From contig JAUTXW010000214.1 of NCBI GenBank assembly GCA_030620095.1, forward strand, positions 1,306,001-1,370,000: DNA of 64,000 bases. Direction: 5' to 3'. The number at the start of each line of letters is the position of its first letter. Within the stretch, counting starts at the first letter, position 1. The DNA is from Kuschelorhynchus macadamiae (lineage: Eukaryota; Arthropoda; Insecta; Coleoptera; Curculionidae). A program made the translations under genes and the position numbers. The notes beneath the pieces were generated by a model that had not been told where the DNA came from, did not search any database, and was given only the letters and a program-made list of their open reading frames with translations. Positions 17,837 through 28,009 of the stretch are shown here, in pieces.

Positions 17837-18778
17837 TAAAATCTGTACCAACAGCAGCAAGAAAATTTAGTATATTGTGATTGAAAATATGGAGTATCTT
17901 GACTTTTCAGTGAAGAGGACGAACCTCCATTGATTAACCGAATTAAGACGATTGCTTGTCTAATGTGTTTGTTGCATATGCATTGGTGTGAGTGGAACTA
18001 GCGGTAAGAAACGTCTATGCCTTAAATTAAATCCGTTTAGTCGCGTTTAACGATATTTAAAGTTAAAAAAAAGTTTTTAAATTTTCTAGGCAGGATTATT
18101 TTAACAAGCTATTAAGCTTTAAAATAGCGCATCGTTTCGCAAAATAAAATGAAAAATTCAAAAAAATTCAAAAAATAATTTTCATTAAATAATTTTAATT
18201 AAAAATTTTATAATAAACTTTTCTTTCTTTAAGTAACCAACCATAATAACTAAATCCAAGAAAGCGTCTGCATCGGCTGCTTTAGCCAGTTCTTTAGTTA
18301 AACCTGGGCATATCCAAACTGGTTCGACTATTCCATATCGTCCCCTATCTCACGTAAAGACGTAACCGACAAAAATCGAAAAAATGAGTTACAACACTTG
18401 AGACTTTTATGCAGGCACAACTTTTATCTCACGAGGTGCCGTAACTGTACCTCTCACTGTATCAGGGCAGTGATGGTATTTGGATTCGACGTAATCTGAC
18501 AATCATCACCACATTTTTCTCACGTACAAGCGTAAATGCAGTTTCATCCGTTCGTGTGCATGAAATTTATTTGCTATGCTTGAAAAAGAGAGCTGACGTA
18601 TCTACAGTACATGTGGTTATACAGCGACAGACTAAATTCTAACCTCAAAATTTAGTAAATTGTGGTTGAAAATCTGCATTCATAAAGAGAGTTTGTAGCT
18701 TGTCACCTAAATGTTAAGGATATACTAAGAAAGACCACAAAGATAGACACATCTCGCAGACTCAAGACCATAACGTAC
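17837..18778. other. No recognisable feature
   Basis: AT-rich sequence with stops in all frames. I see no gene, terminal repeat or structured RNA. Confidence 0.5.
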
Positions 18779-19213
18779 ACTCTAACCATAGACAAAAAAC
18801 CTGTTATTGTCTGTAAGAAACTATTTCTATCGACTTTTGCTATCAATGAAAGAATGTGTCAAACTGTTCTGGTTAAAATAAATAAAGTAGGTGTAATGGA
18901 AAAGGACAAGAGGGCTGACAGACAAAGAAGGAAGGAAACTAAGGAGATGGAGGCAAATATAAGATTCAAAATTAAGGAGCATCTTGATAGATTTCCAAAA
19001 GTTGAATCACAGTTTTGTAGAGGCAAAACATCTAAGATGTACCTTTATCCAGACCTCTCCTTGCTTAAAATGTTAACCTTCAGTCGCAAGAAAGTAAACT
19101 TAAATGTAGTTACCATACATACAGGAGAGTTTTTAAAGAGCAAAATTTATCCTCCCAAAAAAGACCAATGTTTTCTTTGCCTTACGTATTTGGAAGGAGA
19201 TGTGAAAACCTGA
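18779..19213 (+). pseudogene. Fragment of a repeated insect protein family (HxxYCR...PKKDQC type)
   Basis: The open part (18854-19213) and about 75 nt upstream read VCKKLFLSTFAINERM, then KIKEHLDRFPKVESQFCRG, YLYPDLSLLKML and PPKKDQCFLC. This order matches a repeated, unnamed insect protein family with an IPRIESHY-CR segment followed by PKKDQC and a zinc-like CxxC. It is unclear whether the family is transposon-derived. Here only an internal piece survives; no start or end. Confidence 0.6.
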
Positions 19214-20129
19214 TCCGATAAGATTCCAGGCTATTTATGCTAATTTACAAAATTCTCCTAAAAAACATATTCAAGGTTTTTTTTTTGTTATAAGCAAATC
19301 TTCCCCGTTGCTCATAACACAAACATAAAACACTTTTACTTTCCCAAAATTATGCCAATAATAAACCTAATTAGTCGACTGCAAGCTGTGGCGATCCGTT
19401 CATAAATCCCAAGGTCATTTTAAAGACCTAGCAACAACAGTATTTAAATATAAACGCAATGTATTTCAACCACTACAAAGGATCATTTTAGGGCCACAAA
19501 ACTAAAACTTTGGACATTAAAACGCCTGAAGCATACTACCAGTAATAAACATCTGAAATTCGCTCGTTCAGTTTGAACTGTTGCAGCGCTTCGTGAATAT
19601 TGTATTTTATTTAACGGTGTCTAGAACATATTGCATTATTAAAGAGAGGAAATGCTACAAAGAATTTTAATAACCGCCAAGTGGCAAGGTAAATTTCGTT
19701 TATGGGTCCTTGTATGGCAGACTTAAAACTGAATAAACTACGTAGGTAATGAGGGCATTTCGCTGTTTTAATAGGTCCGGTTAGCTTTTGCTTTACAGAA
19801 GCTCCAAAATGATGACATGTGTTTGGAAAAGGGAATATTTATTATAAGCTAGTAAAAACGAATTAGAAATCAGTTTAAAATGTTTGAGCAAGTTAATAGC
19901 AAGCTATTAAGTTTCAAAGCGATGCACAGTTTATGATCAAGGACTGAAAATTATTATGTAAAAAGTGGTGAAAATATATAAATACATATGCAAAAATAAT
20001 TTTTTTTTATTTAATGCGCATCAACTATATGGTTCTTGGCGCAGGAACGCTAACTAAAAAAAGAATTAATTTAACATTAATTAACTAGAATTTCTCTAAA
20101 TATTTATATATATTATTCTTAACTAGAAT
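19214..20129. other. No recognisable feature
   Basis: AT-rich, stop-dense sequence. No coding similarity or repeat structure that I can support. Confidence 0.5.
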
Positions 20130-20940
20130 TATTCTTGATATTTATACATTATTCATAAGACCAACAATTTGTAAAAATGATTTCAGTTTTTTCATGTCGC
20201 AGTCGTCACTTAACGCAGATTTTAGGTTCCTTGATTGATATTTTACACTGAAGTCTTTAATTGACAAACTCAGGACAGTTTATGAGGACGAGAGAAGATT
20301 GTATGACCAATACGTAGTCGAGGTAATGTCACTTGGTCTTTATGCGTTTTTGGAAAGTTATTTGTTATTGTTATCGACGGCTTGACTTCTAAAAGATTGT
20401 TAGCAGATTCCGACCACACGATTCGAAAACTTTGTTTTTTTTTACATCCATCAGAACAGATTCGTTTAATTTTTCAAAAAGTTCATTTGTAATGGCTCGT
20501 TCGGCACTTATATCAGCGTTTTCATTTCCAAGTTTGCCTGCATGGACGCGATCCACATGAAGACCACAGTTTGATTTCCTTGGTACAGATTGTAAATTTC
20601 TTTTTTTATTAGATCGGCAAGCGGATGTTCAGAATATATTTGTTGAATTAATTGTACAGCACTAAGTGAATCCGTTAAAATAAGAGCTTTTGTTACATTG
20701 TTATTTTAAATATATATGAGGCTCTGCAATATGGCATAGAGTTCCCCTGTAAAGTTGTTACTATAACTAGGTAACTCATATAGTAATGTGGTATCTGGCG
20801 TAACTACTGCTGCTTCGACTCCTTGACTCATTTTTGAAGCGTCTGTGTATATATGACAAAAATTGCTATATTTGGAAATTGTTTCATTAAACAAATTTTT
20901 ATTAATTTTCTTGTTAGTTTCATTTTTATTAATTGCATAT
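20130..20940 (-). pseudogene. LINE ORF2 3' end: RNase H domain and tail
   Basis: On the minus strand: YSNFCHIYTDASKM gives the first RNase H Asp, ELYAILQSLIYI the Glu helix, ALILTDSLSAVQLIQ the second Asp, and HAGKLGNENAD the last Asp, as in R1/Jockey-type LINE RNase H domains. A tail with LPRLRIGHT and later LSDDCDMKKLKSFL follows. Several frameshifts and stops. The reverse transcriptase part is absent. Confidence 0.75.
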
Positions 20941-21522
20941 TATTCGGTCCTTATACCTGAGTTTGGATTTAGAGGCATCTATTTCGAAACAAATTCTTTT
21001 CGCTTCTTGTTGTGAGTGTGTGGTGTCAACCACTCACACAAAAAAATGTCACCGGTTACCATTTACTGCGAATACTTAAGAAAATAAATAGTATTCCCAC
21101 GTTCTCCCAATGTATTTTCAGGTATTCCTGAAAATAGAAGATATTTCCAGGTGTTATCCTATTTTGGCAAGTATTCCCATGTATTTCCAAAGTATTTCTA
21201 GGTGCCTTTTAAGTATTTTCATGTTTTTTACCTTTGTTGCTTGTTTGTATTTTTTTTTATATCAAATAGTTTGTATAGTGACTAAATAGCACACAATTTT
21301 AATAAACATTTTTTTTTTGAAAAATGATACGAAAATATTTTCCTACCATTCAAAAAAAAACACAAATAACAAATTTTTTTTTTAATTTATAAATCTTTTG
21401 AATTTGATCATGGTGTTGAGAGTGGCGTAGAACTATTTAGCGTTACTGGTCCATAAATTAAAAATATATTGAATACATTTTCTATGTTATCCGGTTTTTG
21501 ACCATCCAGAAGTATCCAAACC
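20941..21522. repeat. Degenerate short tandem repeats
   Basis: Between about 21065 and 21225 a loose unit of 15-25 nt, containing GTATTCC or GTATTTCC, recurs roughly seven times. The rest is A/T runs with no feature. Confidence 0.35.
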
Positions 21523-21804
21523 TCATCTAAGAAATTTGATTTGAGAATTTTGGTCATCGATTAGTTTAATAACCTTTTCCATGTGCCAAATATCGTCATA
21601 ATAAACGACATAATACAGATCAAGCCTCGGTTCAAGCGCTGTGCTTGACAACTGAATATTATTTTCGTCAGGATCTTCATTAGGGTCACTTTGTGTGTAA
21701 CTTATAAAATACCACCTCACATTAACACCGGTTAGCTTGCCATGAGAAAGGGGCAGCACAATATTTTCTATCGCCAGGGTTTTAAGGTATGCCTCTATGC
21801 CCAA
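21523..21804 (-). CDS. Short unknown ORF inside a duplicated segment
   Basis: 93 codons, no known family. It contains SYTQSDPNEDPDENN and a LDLYYVVYYDDIW patch, which look more like protein than random translation, so it may be a scrap of a transposon or host gene. The upstream half lies in a segment repeated at 24118-24345, where the frame is not kept. Confidence 0.25.
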   Translation of the reverse strand: MGIEAYLKTLAIENIVLPLSHGKLTGVNVRWYFISYTQSDPNEDPDENNIQLSSTALEPRLDLYYVVYYDDIWHMEKVIKLIDDQNSQIKFLR

Positions 21805-21940
21805 AGGTTTTTAGTGTCCTTTTAAAAACAGGTCAAGTCGACTCATAAATGCCCTCCGAAGCTCTTAATAAAAAAATAATAGTAGTGTTAGGATGGCATT
21901 TATTCTCTATTTTATATGACCTTTTATTGGAACACGATCT
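21690..21940. repeat. Segment duplicated at 24118-24345 (copy 1)
   Basis: The stretch with TACCACCTCACATTAACACC, then GTTAGCTTG, CAAGTCGACTC and GAAGCTCTT recurs in the same order and orientation at 24118-24345, with about 15-20% difference by eye. The P element lies between the copies. Confidence 0.7.
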
Positions 21941-21978
21941 TCTTAAATACGTTACTTATACGTAATTTTGAAGGATGC

Positions 21979-21985
21979 GTCAAAT
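21979..21985. repeat. P element target duplication, left copy
   Basis: GTCAAAT directly precedes the left terminal repeat and recurs at 23912-23918 directly after the right one. P elements usually give 8 bp; here 7 bp match exactly. Confidence 0.75.
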
Positions 21986-22287
21986 CAATACCTACTAAAC
22001 AACGAGGCCTACCATCTGAAATTAAAATAGGCCTGACGTCACGATATCTAGGCCTGCAGTCGCCTCCGTAAGAAATGCATTAAAGCATAGACCAATGCAG
22101 TTTTGCTTATGTCGTATCGTTATAACTGGCCATTAGACGTACTGGCCGACAACCGGCACTTGCTAACTGAAAACAAAACAGTGTGAAGCATGCTGTCGTT
22201 GTTCGTGAATTAGAGTAAATAAAGTAGTTTTATCTCAATTTATGGTAAAAATTTAATTATATTTATTACTTTTTGTAGCTTTAAATT

Positions 22288-22495
22288 CACGTAAACATCC
22301 GTTTAAGTGTTGTGCGCTTAAATGCCGGGGTAATTACAAAACTGGACCAAAAGTTCACGTGTTTACTTTCCCGAAAGACAATGCAAAAAAAAATGGCTAC
22401 GAGCAATTCCGCGGGATGATTTAGTGCCCAATAAAAACACTAAAGTGTGTGAGATACATTTTTCTAAAGGTAGTATAATTTGGGATATTTCATAA
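22288..22495 (+). pseudogene. THAP DNA-binding domain of P transposase, frameshifted
   Basis: The reading starts with CCALKCRG then GPKVHVFTFPKD, and after a frameshift at an A-run near 22385 continues KWLRAIPRDDLVP, then KVCEIHFSKG. This is the THAP order: C..C, V..F.FP, W..AI, P and VC..HF. It would bind the terminal repeats. One A-run indel and later stops inactivate it. Confidence 0.8.
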
Positions 22496-23389
22496 CAAGA
22501 TCCGAGAACAGGTAAAATTATTTCAGTACATTTAAAGAAAATTCTGTACCAACGGTTTTCCCACATTGCCCCAATTATTTGTCAAAAAACTTTCTTGGCC
22601 GCAAAAGTAAAGATGAAAAAATAAGAATCTTGATGAACTACATCTTTTGCAAGCCATAAAGCAAAGTAAAGAAGAGTTTAATTTACATAGAGAAGCTACA
22701 TATTTTCAAAGTTTTGAAGAGTTTTTAAAAGTATTTCTAAATTTTAATTTAAGGAAAGGGTGGTTTTATAATAACTTTATTTAAACTTGAATATACTCCT
22801 GGTCCCCTAATAACTTGGGCAATTGTTATAAATAGCGATTTAAAATTAGAAACATTTTTATATGGTTAATCTGTTTGTGTTTCAATAACAAATTCAAAAT
22901 CACCATTTTTATCTAGCAGTTTGGATGAACTAGAAAGTTTAATTTACACAATTGACAATATGATGATATCAATACCCATAAATCTTGATAGCGACATTTC
23001 TGATCTAGTGAAACCCGTGATTTACACCATACCGAGTCAAATCAACTCCCCAGTACTAGTGAAACTCCCACAGAAACTTCCAATTCAAATAAGTTGAGTC
23101 TCACAATGACAATAAAAAAAAATATAAATTTTTGACTGATATTCTTTTAAACTTAAAAGGTTTTGACGATTTCACTCAAAATCTAAAATTTCTCTCAGAT
23201 CACGTTAACTTTGTTAAGTACTTCAAAAGAAAGGTATCGATATTCACCAAGCACCATTGTGTTATGTTTAATTTTCTTTACAATAAGGCCTCATAGCTAT
23301 AAATATTTGCAAAGTCATGCTCATAGTAAAATCTATTTGTTATAGATTTTTAACAGATCCTCATATCGATTAAAGAAATTTTTTTAACC

Positions 23390-23723
23390 ATTACTTTTTG
23401 ATGAAATTCGCATCGAACCCTATTTGGATTACAAAGCAGGCAATACCGTAGGAACATCAGTAAATAATAAAGATACCTTAGCATCATCTGCAGTAGCAGT
23501 TATGATCACTAGTCCTTGCTCAAGTCTTACAGAAGTCATTCATATATCTCCTGTAGCTAAACTTAATTCAGAAATGTTATATACTTTTATCAAGACCATT
23601 ATAGAAAATTTAGAAGAAATTGGGTACATAGTATTTTGGACAGTTAGTGACAATAATGCAGTAAACAGTAAAGCAATGAGTAATTTTTCACCCCTATTCT
23701 ATAGCGAAACCGAAAACATTTGA
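23390..23723 (+). pseudogene. P transposase catalytic core fragment
   Basis: An open stretch with DEIRIEPYLDYKAGN, then VMITSPCSSLTEVIHISPVA, then LEEIGYIVFWTVSDNNAVN. This matches the RNase H-like core of P/THAP9 transposases, with two catalytic Asp (DEI and SDNNAVN). Sequence at 22640-23380 contains decayed pieces of the part between THAP and core. It stops abruptly after the second Asp region, so the GTP-binding insertion and last acidic residue are gone. Confidence 0.85.
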
Positions 23724-24117
23724 CAGGTTCAAAAACTCATAAAATAAACCCTATAAATTGATGTTTATTTGCTGAAATTAAAAAAAAATGCTCATTTAAA
23801 TATGTCCCAGTAAATAACCCCTACCTTCTAATGAAGGTATTGATATAACATAGGCCTAAATTTGATAATGTCACGCGTAAGCGCGTAGGCCTAGTTGTTT
23901 AGTAGGTATTGGTCAAATATATATCATTCATTTTCAATGCTTTCCCGTTATACCGGAATTTATAGGGGGGACAATGATGTCTGCCAAGCACCTTAACTAT
24001 CAAAAACGAGTTCATTTTTGAAAGTATTTTTTTACCTATAAAAACTAAGCTATCTTAATATGTAGTTCTTTTCTTAATATACAAGTCGTGTTTTTATCTT
24101 ATAAACAGATTTTTGTT

Positions 24118-24345
24118 ACAATATTGTGTATAAACTACCACCTCACATTAACACTGGTTAGCTTGACAAGGCAAAGGGATAGTACATAATATTTTTTGTC
24201 CCGAGATTTTCAAGGGATGCTGCTATGTTCAAAGGCTTTTAGTGTTTATATAAAAACGGGCCAAGTCGACTCTGAAGCTCTTTATATAAAATTAATGGTA
24301 GTATAAAGAAGATGTCATATATTCGCTATTTTATACATTTTTGTG
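24118..24345. repeat. Segment duplicated at 21690-21940 (copy 2)
   Basis: Same order of matching blocks as copy 1, same orientation, 2.4 kb downstream. The intervening DNA is mainly the P element plus 23919-24117, which shows no feature. Confidence 0.7.
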
Positions 24346-25009
24346 GATTTTGTGTATCGCATTACCGCTGGGGCTAATAAAACAAGTTTTGTTCTACAAA
24401 TGTAGACTTCTTTACTTTGGAAAAATAATATACTATAACATTTAACTGATGCTATATTGGACAATTGAACAACAATAGCATACATCTTATTTTAAGTAAG
24501 TTTGTTTATCAATGCGTCTAGATTCATATTCTAGCAACTACCAAAAAGAAAACATTCGATTATTCTAGATATTTTTGTCGGTTCGGTCCCACAAATTTTT
24601 AAATATTTGATAACAATAAAAATATTGTTATTATTATTAATATTATTTTCAGTACTACATTATTCTTAGTAAATCATCCATTCTTCTCTAAGAGACCTGC
24701 TTCTAAATTAAACAGTATACAAACACTAAGTGTCGCACTCAATCATATGTTTTTTTTATTTTAGAAGATGATCGGTTACACATGTTTCGCCTGTTTCGGG
24801 CATCATCAATCCTATCAGAAAAATATAACCTATGCAATTACAATTAAAAAATACGTCACACATATTACATTACAATAAACAAATATTACATATATTACAA
24901 GGCTTGACGGATACTGAGAGAGGTTGAAACAAAATGTGGTCCGATGTATGTATAAAAAACTGTCTTAAATTTAAAATATAAATAATTAAGAGAATTAAAA
25001 ACTAAAAAA
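24346..25009. other. No gene; one hammerhead-like motif on minus strand
   Basis: The only structure noted is near 24776-24815: on the minus strand TTGATGATGCCCGAAACAGG followed by CGAAACATGTGT. It resembles the CUGANGA...GAAAC layout but has U in place of the first C. The rest is featureless. Confidence 0.4.
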
Positions 25010-25935
25010 TTTACCAGCGACGAGGATTGAACTCTTGCCTCCCGGGTGAAAATATTATATCTAGCCGCCATTTTATTCCACCGTCTTGAATTGGTACTAC
25101 AGTTTTACTAGTTTATCTCTATACCACAATTTTTTATGGCACACAATTAGAAATCAGTTCATTAAGTAGTTTGTCTGCCCGAATTTTGAAATATCTTATT
25201 AAGCCGCCATTTTGATCCGCCATCTTGGATTCGTACCAAAATCCTACCGGTTAATTCCTACATAATACCTGATTTTTTGCAAAATTTGAGAGAAATTGTA
25301 TAGGTAGTTTAGATGTTTACCAAAATTTTACCAGGTCATCCCCATATGACTCCCAATTTTTGACCAAAATTTGAAGTTAATCGGATAACTAGTTTTTAAG
25401 CTATGCTGTGAACAGACAGACAAACCGACGGAGTTTATGAAATTGTATATTTTTTGGCATCTAGAATATGTAAAAGTTGAGAGAGCGATTTTTTCACGAT
25501 TACAAATATTTTATTAAGCTGCCATTTTATTCTGCCAGCTTGAATTAGAATCTCAGTTTTACTAGTTCATCTGTATATACCTCAATTATTTATGACACAC
25601 AACTTGAAATAAGTTCGTTAAGTAGTTTTTCAAGATGAAGTTTTAGTAATAATTTTTTTAATATTTTATTAGGCTGCTATTTTGTTTTGCCATATCGGAT
25701 TTTTACCAAAATGTTACCAGGTCATCCCCATATGACCCTTAGTGTTTGACTAAAAATTGAAATCAATCGGTTAAGTTGTTTTTTAGCTATGCCGCGAACA
25801 AACAGACAGACTGAATTGAGAAAACAAGTTTTTCGGCATCTAGAGACCCGCAACGTAAAGATCTGAAAACATCTCGGAGGGTGTTTTTTTCACGATTACA
25901 ATACTTCCATTTTACGAGGGAAGTAAAAGTAAAAC
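25010..25935 (-). repeat. Dispersed ATGGCGG-box repeat family, array 1
   Basis: Two to three degenerate units in minus orientation. Each has CGCCATTTT/CCGCCAT boxes, CAGGTCATCCCCATATGAC, a CAGACAGAC run and TTTTTCGGCATCTAG; the array ends TTTTACGAGGGAAGT at about 25911-25926. The same family occurs at 43136-43765, 52915-53060 and 57363-59165. Confidence 0.8.
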
Positions 25936-26935
25936 AAACATAGAAGAATGATAAAATATCAAATAACGAGATTCGAGTTTCCCCGCCAACTGTTTCGACA
26001 AGCCAAATAAAAATCACACCTATACAAACTCGAGTCCTTATCTCATTTCGTCTTCTAAATAAAAATTAAATAAATCTTAAATATGTTTTTAGACACAAAG
26101 CAATATTACTTGTAAAGATTCAGTAATCTTAAAACACTAACTCAACATAAAGTATTGATCCAATTTTTTGTTCGCTATATTTATTCATGGTCGATTACAT
26201 TTCAATTTTGGCCGGAAAGGTGAAATCTACATATTTTTAAATGAGGTCTAATTTTGCTTTCGGCGCTTAATGGACCGGAAAATATTCCTGAAATTTCGGG
26301 GTTTTCGAAATGGGACATAAATATTAATAGATACTAAACATGTGAACTTTCTCTTCAACCACAATAAATCCCGTTCGAAATTTATGTTTTAAAAACGTAT
26401 TTCCTATCTGAAATCCTGATTTAAAAAGGAAAAAAAACAGTTATTTTTATATAAAACACGGGCGTGCAGTTTTAGAAACTCAGAGTATGAGTGCGATATA
26501 TTATTGGTTTAAGGATATCAAATGCATGTTCAAAACAAAGTTAAAAATCCGTATTAAAAATAAAAGCTGATGATGAAACGGGAGCCCAGTTTACGAAATG
26601 TGAGGTTCAAAATCGGATTACATCGTAAAATTTTGGGGCAAAAGTTACTTTCCAACAAAACCGCTAGTTTTCTTAATAAATAATTACTAATAACAAGACT
26701 ATTTTTCTTCATTTAAGATTACTAATTATTTTGATACCAGAGTTTAAGCAAGAGTATAGTGACGCTGTTAATAATTTCCAATTTCTCTTTAATAATTATT
26801 TTTTACACTAAGGGTTGGTATTTTCATCTCCGTGTAATTTTATGCGGTGGATATTTTCGATGGTTACAATTGCCCCAACAATCGTTTCCACGGTAAATAC
26901 TCGAAGAATAAAGTTATTTGGGTATGAAATACATT
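25936..26935. other. No recognisable feature
   Basis: AT-rich and stop-dense. The 3' part may be the start of the LINE 5' untranslated region, whose edge I cannot place. Confidence 0.4.
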
Positions 26936-27178
26936 ATATATACGACCATGTGCGCGTAAACAGCTTAGTAGTTGGCTCCGTGTTTAATCAGTGATATTAG
27001 CGGACTATCAAGTTTATCAAAACTACAGAAGTATCTACCGTATAGGTCGAGCAATATTTTTTGTGTGTCAGTTGTTACAACTTGTGCAACACGTATAGTT
27101 AAGGAATTATTTAATTTAATTAGAAGATAATCTTAACTTGGCGTACTCTAGCTCTACCTCATCGATATAATCGCTGTC

Positions 27179-27700
27179 ATGGCCGGAGGAAGCAGATCTC
27201 AAACGAGAAACACAAGTGTAGAACCAGGGGATAATGCTGACAAACTCATCACAAAGGTATGTTCTAATTTCTGTAATCAGATGGAAGCAAGGTTTAGTCA
27301 GCGATTTGATAAAATAGACGCTAGGCTGGCCGAATTAACACAGTCTATAAAATTCTTAAGTGTAGATGTGGGTAAAAATAAAAAATCTATACGAGGTTTG
27401 GACACTCGGATTGACCAGATCGAACAGTTTTCCAAAAGAAATGCTTTGCGAATTCACGGATTGCCTGAGAGTGATGATAAGGACTATCATTTTTTAAAGT
27501 TAACTTAAAGGTATCTTGCAATAGCCAAGATATTGACAGTGCATTTAGAATTGTGAGCCCTACCGAACGCAATCCGCGAGTCATGATGGTTAACTTTGTC
27601 CAAAACATTAAGAAATGCGAAGTACTTCACGCAAGAAAAAACCTTAAGGGGACGCAGTTTGCTATGAACTTTTAGTATCTGCTAAAAAGAAATATATAGG
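27179..27700 (+). pseudogene. LINE ORF1 (coiled coil, RNA-binding type), frameshifted
   Basis: Starts MAGGSRSQTRN at 27179 and runs open to 27508: a helical region (about 25-90) followed by NALRIHGLPES, the entry to the RNA-binding part of L1/CR1-type ORF1 proteins. After a frameshift near 27500, RNPRVMMVNFVQ and ARKNLKGTQFA continue the domain. ORF1 proteins package the LINE RNA. Confidence 0.75.
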
Positions 27701-28009
27701 ACGAATAATGTGTGGTCCCCAGGAGGAAGAATTTTTCTGTGGAACATTTCTGAACAGCGTAAGGTTACCCTTAATTTAGATCAGAAGTTATTACCTTAAC
27801 GCAAAATAAAAATCTACATTGTATTACAATTATAAATTTTAGCGTTATAATTATTATTTAATAATTTATAATTGGCTAAACTCATTCATTTAGTTTAACC
27901 CTATTTTTGTTGTTCGACTGCTTCTTTATAGACATGAAAGAACTACGATTTATTTTTGGAATGATAAGAATTTCTGCATAAATTAACTGCTAGGTACAAA
28001 TAATGTTTT

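Larger units (their letters stand above)
21986..23911 (+). mobile_element. P element (THAP-transposase superfamily), degenerate, 1926 bp
   Basis: The ends are inverted repeats: CAATACCTACTAAACAAC at 21986-22003 and its exact complement at 23894-23911, with similarity (GAGGCCTAC versus TAGGCCTAC) continuing inward. A 7-bp target duplication flanks it. Inside lie a THAP zinc-finger region and a P-type catalytic core, both frame-damaged. Length is below that of full P elements (about 2.9 kb), so part of the C-terminal coding region is lost. Confidence 0.88.

Noticed and set aside
25018..25060. tRNA- or SINE-like B box (minus strand GAGTTCAATCCTCG)
   Set aside because: The T-arm pairs at only about three positions, and no A box or cloverleaf is found.
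25000..25935. CRISPR-like array of spaced repeats
   Set aside because: Units are ~500 bp, degenerate and eukaryotic; no regular short repeat-spacer pattern exists in the window.
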